NCBI GenBank assembly: GCA_017940445.1
Contig: JAGAYQ010000343.1
Coordinates: forward strand, 1 to 9,113
Source: Pyramidobacter sp.
GTDB taxonomy: Bacteria > Synergistota > Synergistia > Synergistales > Dethiosulfovibrionaceae
Reading direction: 5' to 3'
DNA: 9,113 nt
Both the position numbers and the translations under genes were made by a program. Position 1 is the first letter of the stretch. Each line of letters starts with the position of its first letter. The notes under the pieces were generated by a model that saw only the letters and a list, made by a program, of their open reading frames with translations, did not search any database and was not told the origin of the DNA. Of the stretch, positions 5,915 to 9,113 are shown piece by piece.

Positions 5915-7150
5915 CTAAAGGAAGATCGCCCGATAGATGTAGAAGATGACAAACGGCGCGACGGCCATTTCGGCCATCAGGGGCAGATAGTTGCGGTCGA
6001 GCGTCTTGATTTCGCAGCCCATCTGTTCGAGCGTGAGCACCTGGCAGAGGTGCAGCGGCGAGAAGAAGTAGCTGACGAAGCTCCAGGTGTAGACGTAGAC
6101 GCAGTAGATCAGCTCCTCCATGGGCGGCAGATTCAGCCCCAGCACGAGCGGGATGAGCACGCCCAGCGGCACGTAGCTGAGCCCCGTAGTGAGCCCGAAG
6201 AGCAGCGCCGCGGCGGCGATGACGAGCAGCACGGAAAAGCCTGAGGCGGAGACGAACAGCGTCTGGAACCCGGTCATGATGCCCGTGAGACTGCGCACGG
6301 TGTTCTGGATGTAATAGATGCCCAGCATCGTTACGAACGTCTTAAAGCTGAACCCTTTCCAGAACACGCGGCCGTATTCGCCGATGTCGCGCCGGCCCCA
6401 GCCGATCAGCACGAGCAGGAGCGAGCTGGCGAGGCACAGGTACATGGGCACGCCCAGCAGCGCGTTGAGCGCGATGACGATGTAGATAGGCGACATGTAC
6501 ACGGCGATGCCGGCCAGTCCGCGCAGGCGCGAGCGCGTTCCGGACACGGCGCCGCTGGGGGCGGTGCGCAGATAGAGCAGATACGACGTGAGCTCCATGC
6601 AGAAGATGAAGGCGACGTTCATGGCGATCAGCCGATAGGTGCTGATCTGCGGCGCGATGTTGCTCATGAGGATGATCGGCGTGCTCGTGGGAAAAAGGAA
6701 ATACGCCATGTGGCGGAAGGTGAGGTTGACCGCGGCGCGCCTGGGCACGGGCAGGTCCATGCTGGCTCCCAGCTCGTCGACGAACGGGCTGGAGATGCCC
6801 GCGCCGCCGGGGACGGAGAGGATGCCGATGGCTGCGGGCAGGATCATGATCACGGCCTTGGCCGATGAAAAGATCTGCTTGAACGCGTCAACGAGCTTGG
6901 CGAGGATGCCGTAGTGCTTCATCAGTGCGCTGAGGATGCCCACCTGGATGACGACGGCAATGGTCTTCATCGTTGCGGGCGTGGTGACGATTTTGACGAA
7001 GTTTTCGGCCATCAGGGCAGGGGAGTGCCCCGCGCACAGGCCGAGGATCGCGCCGGTGATGAGCAGCGAGAAGCCGATCCACAGCTTGCCTTTGGGACAG
7101 AAAACAAGGAATCCGAACGCCGCCGCCATGGCGATAAATTCACGGGTCAT
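5915..7150 (-). CDS. DUF401-family integral membrane protein, putative transporter
   Basis: The product has 411 residues and is almost entirely hydrophobic, with about 10-12 predicted helices and two similar halves. In the first half, SVPGGAGISSPFVDELG (112-128) matches the Pro-Gly-Gly-Ala element of DUF401 proteins, followed by NLTFRHMAYFLFPTSTPII (142-160). In the second half, GLTTGLSYVPLGV (319-331) and SPLHLCQVLT (364-373) match the family's second loop. The two inward hairpin-like elements resemble the ion-transporter (IT) superfamily that includes GntP and citrate carriers, so a carboxylate or amino-acid substrate is plausible, but no DUF401 substrate is known to me. The ATG at 7150 follows AAGGA, which overlaps the stop codon of the upstream gene; 12 nt separate them, so the two are translated as a coupled operon. 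Confidence 0.85.
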   Translation of the reverse strand: MTREFIAMAAAFGFLVFCPKGKLWIGFSLLITGAILGLCAGHSPALMAENFVKIVTTPATMKTIAVVIQVGILSALMKHYGILAKLVDAFKQIFSSAKAVIMILPAAIGILSVPGGAGISSPFVDELGASMDLPVPRRAAVNLTFRHMAYFLFPTSTPIILMSNIAPQISTYRLIAMNVAFIFCMELTSYLLYLRTAPSGAVSGTRSRLRGLAGIAVYMSPIYIVIALNALLGVPMYLCLASSLLLVLIGWGRRDIGEYGRVFWKGFSFKTFVTMLGIYYIQNTVRSLTGIMTGFQTLFVSASGFSVLLVIAAAALLFGLTTGLSYVPLGVLIPLVLGLNLPPMEELIYCVYVYTWSFVSYFFSPLHLCQVLTLEQMGCEIKTLDRNYLPLMAEMAVAPFVIFYIYRAIFL

Positions 7151-7162
7151 GCGGATGCGTCC

Positions 7163-7708
7163 TTATCTGACCAGCGAGGCCAGTTCTTCGGCCGTCGGCG
7201 TGTCGGAGATGACCTGTCCGTAATGCGCCCACGTCACGTTCAGATCGTGATCGACGACGAACGCGGCAGGCAGCTGGAGCTCTTCGCCTTCGTAATCACC
7301 GTGGACGAGTCCGAGCTTGGCGATGCGGGCGGCCTTGGCAGCCGTGCTCTCGTCCTTCATCGTCTCCTTTGACGAAGCGGGACGGATGTCGAATTCCCTG
7401 TACAGCTTCTGATCAGGATCGCAGACGATCTCAAAGGGCAGTTCGCCCTGAGCGATCTGAGCGGCGAGCTTTGCGGGATCGGACTGGAGGACGACGAGGA
7501 GCTGCCCTCCGGCGGCGCGGATGGCTTCGTACTGCTCGGCGTAATCGAGCATGTCGAGCTGGCACATGCGGCAGCCGTAGTAGCGCAGAAAGACGATCGC
7601 CGTCCTGCCCTGACATTTCTTCACGGTTTCAGAAAGGCGATTTGCGGACGAATAGGGCGTGACGTAGGTAAAATCGGCCATTTTATCGCCTTTGTTCTGG
7701 TGAGGCAT
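7163..7708 (-). CDS. Thioredoxin-fold protein of the AhpC/TSA (redoxin) type with a CxxC motif
   Basis: The protein has 181 residues and no signal peptide, so it is probably cytoplasmic. The core is a peroxiredoxin-like fold: TAIVFLRYYGCRMCQLDM (36-53) carries Cys46-Arg-Met-Cys49 after a beta strand, as in AhpC/TSA-2-type proteins. Next come a helix (YAEQYEAIRAAGGQLLVVLQ), FEIVCDPDQKLYREFDI (a conserved strand-turn-helix) and a C-terminal LPAAFVVDHDLNVTWAHYG strand pair with the cis-proline position. The two cysteines suggest thiol-disulphide exchange or peroxide reduction; the substrate is unknown. The ATG at 7708 follows AAAAGGAG by 8 nt, a much better site than that before the Met at residue 10. 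It is the first gene of a two-gene operon with the DUF401 transporter, an unusual partner. Confidence 0.85.
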   Translation of the reverse strand: MPHQNKGDKMADFTYVTPYSSANRLSETVKKCQGRTAIVFLRYYGCRMCQLDMLDYAEQYEAIRAAGGQLLVVLQSDPAKLAAQIAQGELPFEIVCDPDQKLYREFDIRPASSKETMKDESTAAKAARIAKLGLVHGDYEGEELQLPAAFVVDHDLNVTWAHYGQVISDTPTAEELASLVR

Positions 7709-7755
7709 GAAAGATCGCTCCTTTTCAAGAATCGGTATAAAAATAGTTCCGTTTC

Positions 7756-7784
7756 ATCCTAAAATAAAAGCGAAAAACGCGCAA
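7756..7784 (-). promoter_or_regulatory. Possible promoter of the redoxin-DUF401 operon
   Basis: On the minus strand TTGCGC (7784-7779) and TAGGAT (7761-7756) are separated by 17 nt, matching consensus at 3 of 6 and 4 of 6 positions. The start would be near 7749, giving a leader of about 40 nt. It lies just after the terminator of the upstream isomerase gene, where a promoter is needed, but the match is weak. Confidence 0.3.
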
Positions 7785-7814
7785 GCATGTTTTCATAAAG
7801 AAAGCTCGGCGCGT

Positions 7815-7860
7815 AAAAAAATCAGCCGCCTCCCCGGCATGGGGAAGCGGCTGATTTTTT
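7815..7860 (-). terminator. Intrinsic terminator of the peptidyl-prolyl isomerase gene
   Basis: A long palindrome pairs AAAAAATCAGCCGC (7816-7829) with its complement (7847-7860). An inner TCCCC/GGGGA stem and a 5-nt loop lie above it. On the minus strand the hairpin starts 5 nt after the stop codon and ends in seven Ts (7821-7815). The plus strand also shows a T-run, so it could block transcription in both directions. Confidence 0.92.
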
Positions 7861-7865
7861 ACGGA

Positions 7866-8783
7866 TCACTTGGCGGGCTTGGCAGCGGGAGCCTTGTCGG
7901 CGCTCTTGGGCTCCGGCATGGTGACTTTGGCGCCGTAGCGGGCGCGCAGAACGTCGCGCTCTTTCTTGACGGCCTCGACCTGGCGCTCGCGCGTAAGGTC
8001 GGCCTTGATGTCTTCCTTCACCTCGGCGAAGGCACGGATGGAGGCGTCGCGCGTGTCGGTGACCTTGATGATGTGCCAGCCGAACTCGCTCTTGACGGGC
8101 TTGCTCGTCATCTGGCCCTTTTTGAGCGCAAAGGCAGCCTTCTCAAACGGAGGCACCATCTGGCCCTTGGTGAAGAAGCCCAGGTCGCCGCCGCGGCTGC
8201 GGGTGCCGTCGGCCGAGTGGTTCTTGGCGGCGTCTTCAAACGTCACCTTGCCCGTCTCGATCTCGTGGAGCAGGTCGGCGGCCTTTTTCTGCGCGGCGTC
8301 CTGGTCCTTCTTGGGCATGTTCTTGTCGGCGCGGATGAGGATGTGCGAAGCGCGGATGGCGGCAGGCATCTTGAAGATCTCCTGATGCTCATTGTAGAAC
8401 TTCTGCGCGTCGGCGTCGCTCACGGGCTTCTTGGCGGCCTCGTCGAGGACCTTTTCCGTAGCCAGCGTGAAGAGCAGACGCTCCTCAAAGTCGGCCATCG
8501 CTTTCTTGTATTTCTCCGTGTTCTGGAGATTCTGCTCGCGGCCGCTTCTGGCGAACACCTTGAAATCGACAAGGTTCTCGACCAGCTGACGCTGGCCCTC
8601 TTCCGAGCCGTAGACCATGCGGCGCTGCGGATCGAGCGCGTTCAGCGCCTGATCAAGATCGGCCTGGGTGACCTTGTCGCTGCCGACGGTGGCCAGCACC
8701 TTGGGATCGGCTGCCAGAGCCGTGCCGGCAAGGACGAAAGACGCAGCCAGTACGCCGGCCGCAAGACGGTTCATTTTCGACAT
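7866..8783 (-). CDS. Exported parvulin-type peptidyl-prolyl cis-trans isomerase (PrsA/SurA-like foldase)
   Basis: The protein has 305 residues. Residues 1-24 are a Sec signal peptide ending ALA before ADPKV; there is no lipobox, so it should be periplasmic and soluble, unlike the PrsA lipoproteins of Gram-positives. Residues 27-135 form the helical SurA-N/PrsA-like chaperone region (VGSDKVTQADLDQAL). Residues about 143-243 are the rotamase (PpiC) domain: RASHILI with His147, GGDLGFFTKGQMVPPFEKAA with Asp200, Met209 and Phe213, and FGWHIIKVTD with His237. After a further helix the tail is rich in Lys, Pro and Ala (290-305). It likely helps fold secreted or outer-membrane proteins. The ATG at 8783 has AGGAGG 10 nt upstream; a Met at residue 4 is an alternative. 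It is monocistronic, with its own terminator. Confidence 0.92.
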   Translation of the reverse strand: MSKMNRLAAGVLAASFVLAGTALAADPKVLATVGSDKVTQADLDQALNALDPQRRMVYGSEEGQRQLVENLVDFKVFARSGREQNLQNTEKYKKAMADFEERLLFTLATEKVLDEAAKKPVSDADAQKFYNEHQEIFKMPAAIRASHILIRADKNMPKKDQDAAQKKAADLLHEIETGKVTFEDAAKNHSADGTRSRGGDLGFFTKGQMVPPFEKAAFALKKGQMTSKPVKSEFGWHIIKVTDTRDASIRAFAEVKEDIKADLTRERQVEAVKKERDVLRARYGAKVTMPEPKSADKAPAAKPAK

Positions 8784-8812
8784 GATGAAGATTCCTCCTG
8801 AAACGATTTTTC

Positions 8813-8834
8813 CCCGCGTGGAGCGGGATTTTTT
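8813..8834 (+). other. Terminator-like hairpin on the strand opposite the isomerase leader
   Basis: On the plus strand CCCGC (8813-8817) pairs with GCGGG (8823-8827) and is followed by A and six Ts (8829-8834). No plus-strand gene lies upstream, so as a terminator it could only stop antisense transcription across the isomerase gene. On the minus strand the same bases make a small hairpin in the isomerase mRNA leader, upstream of the ribosome-binding site. Confidence 0.45.
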
Positions 8835-8845
8835 AAAACGCGCCT

Positions 8846-8851
8846 ATTATA
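8846..8851 (-). promoter_or_regulatory. Predicted -10 element of the isomerase gene
   Basis: The minus strand reads a perfect TATAAT (8851-8846). No good -35 hexamer is found at 16-18 nt spacing, so the element is called from the -10 alone. The start would be near 8839, with a leader of about 55 nt. Confidence 0.5.
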
Positions 8852-8876
8852 AACCAAATTCGACGCCTGCATAGTG

Positions 8877-8882
8877 TATAAT
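8877..8882 (+). promoter_or_regulatory. Predicted -10 element of the right-edge gene
   Basis: A perfect TATAAT lies in an AT-rich stretch. No convincing -35 is found at the usual spacing. The start would be near 8889, with a leader of about 49 nt carrying a 5-bp hairpin (GCGGA 8897-8901 with TCCGC 8911-8915). The -35 regions of this and the opposite promoter overlap at about 8852-8876. Confidence 0.5.
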
Positions 8883-8937
8883 AATACAATTCTGAGGCGG
8901 AAATTAATTATCCGCGCGAAAAAGGGAGGGTCATTCC

Positions 8938-9113
8938 ATGCTGCGGATTCAAACGGTCGAACTGGACTGGAACGCGTTCAGCGAGCGCTTCGCGCCCCTA
9001 ATGGACGAGCTGCTCCCCGTCCTGCGGACTTTTGACGAGGACACCGTCGCGCACCGCACCGAAAACTGGTCGCTGCTGCCCCGCTGGGATGAAAACGAAC
9101 TTGTCTTTGAGCT
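8938..9113 (+). CDS. Unrecognised protein, partial (N-terminal 58 residues)
   Basis: An ATG at 8938 follows a strong ribosome-binding site, GGGAGGG, by 7 nt. The frame stays open for 58 complete codons to the window edge with ordinary GC-rich codons. The visible part begins MLRIQTVELDWNAFSERF and continues with acidic and leucine-rich stretches (DELLPVLRTFDEDTV), then WSLLPRWDENELVFE. It has no signal peptide and no transmembrane segment, so it is probably cytoplasmic. I do not recognise a family from this fragment. It diverges from the isomerase gene. That it is a real gene is well supported by start signals and promoter; its function is not. Confidence 0.75.
   Translation, partial: MLRIQTVELDWNAFSERFAPLMDELLPVLRTFDEDTVAHRTENWSLLPRWDENELVFE

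Noticed and set aside
1..9113. CRISPR array, tRNA, insertion sequence, phage or defence island
   Set aside because: No regularly spaced repeats, clover-leaf genes, transposase or terminal inverted repeats were seen; the genes are ordinary transport and housekeeping types.

Overview
The window looks like chromosome of a GC-rich, diderm, amino-acid- or peptide-using anaerobe. My best guess is Synergistota (Pyramidobacter-like). This is an inference from gene content: a TTT solute transporter, an isoaspartyl dipeptidase, an NhaC-type Na+ antiporter, and signal peptides without a lipobox. No rRNA or marker gene in the window confirms it. I see no tRNA, rRNA, CRISPR array, insertion sequence or prophage gene.

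Left part (1-2914). A tripartite tricarboxylate transporter (TTT) operon runs on the minus strand in the order tctC (binding protein), tctB (small membrane subunit), tctA (large membrane subunit, cut by the window edge). An intrinsic terminator between tctC and tctB probably lets the binding protein be made in excess. A LysR-type regulator diverges from tctC. The 222-bp space between them holds a three-half-site operator (CTTGT/ACAAG/CTTGT, each separated by 6 bp). It lies about 60 bp upstream of the predicted tctC start point and touches the predicted lysR -35 element, the classical layout of a LysR switch that activates its target and represses itself.

Middle part (2915-5905). After the lysR terminator come two plus-strand genes, each with its own near-consensus sigma-70 promoter. 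The first is an isoaspartyl dipeptidase (iadA) with every catalytic residue in place. The second is an NhaC-family antiporter. The nhaC leader (about 95 nt) can fold into a compact three-way junction that competes with a downstream hairpin, so it is a candidate cis-regulatory RNA. A perfect 17-bp palindromic terminator closes nhaC on one strand and the convergent operon on the other.

Right part (5906-9113). A minus-strand two-gene operon couples a thioredoxin-fold CxxC protein to a DUF401-family membrane protein. Upstream of it is an exported parvulin-type peptidyl-prolyl isomerase with its own terminator. A new plus-strand gene of unknown function starts at 8938 and runs off the edge. It shares an overlapping divergent promoter region with the isomerase gene.

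The theme is uptake and use of organic acids or amino acids (TTT transporter, IadA, NhaC, DUF401), together with envelope folding and redox functions. All the protein families are known. The least explained elements are the nhaC leader RNA, the redoxin-DUF401 pairing and the partial gene at the right edge.
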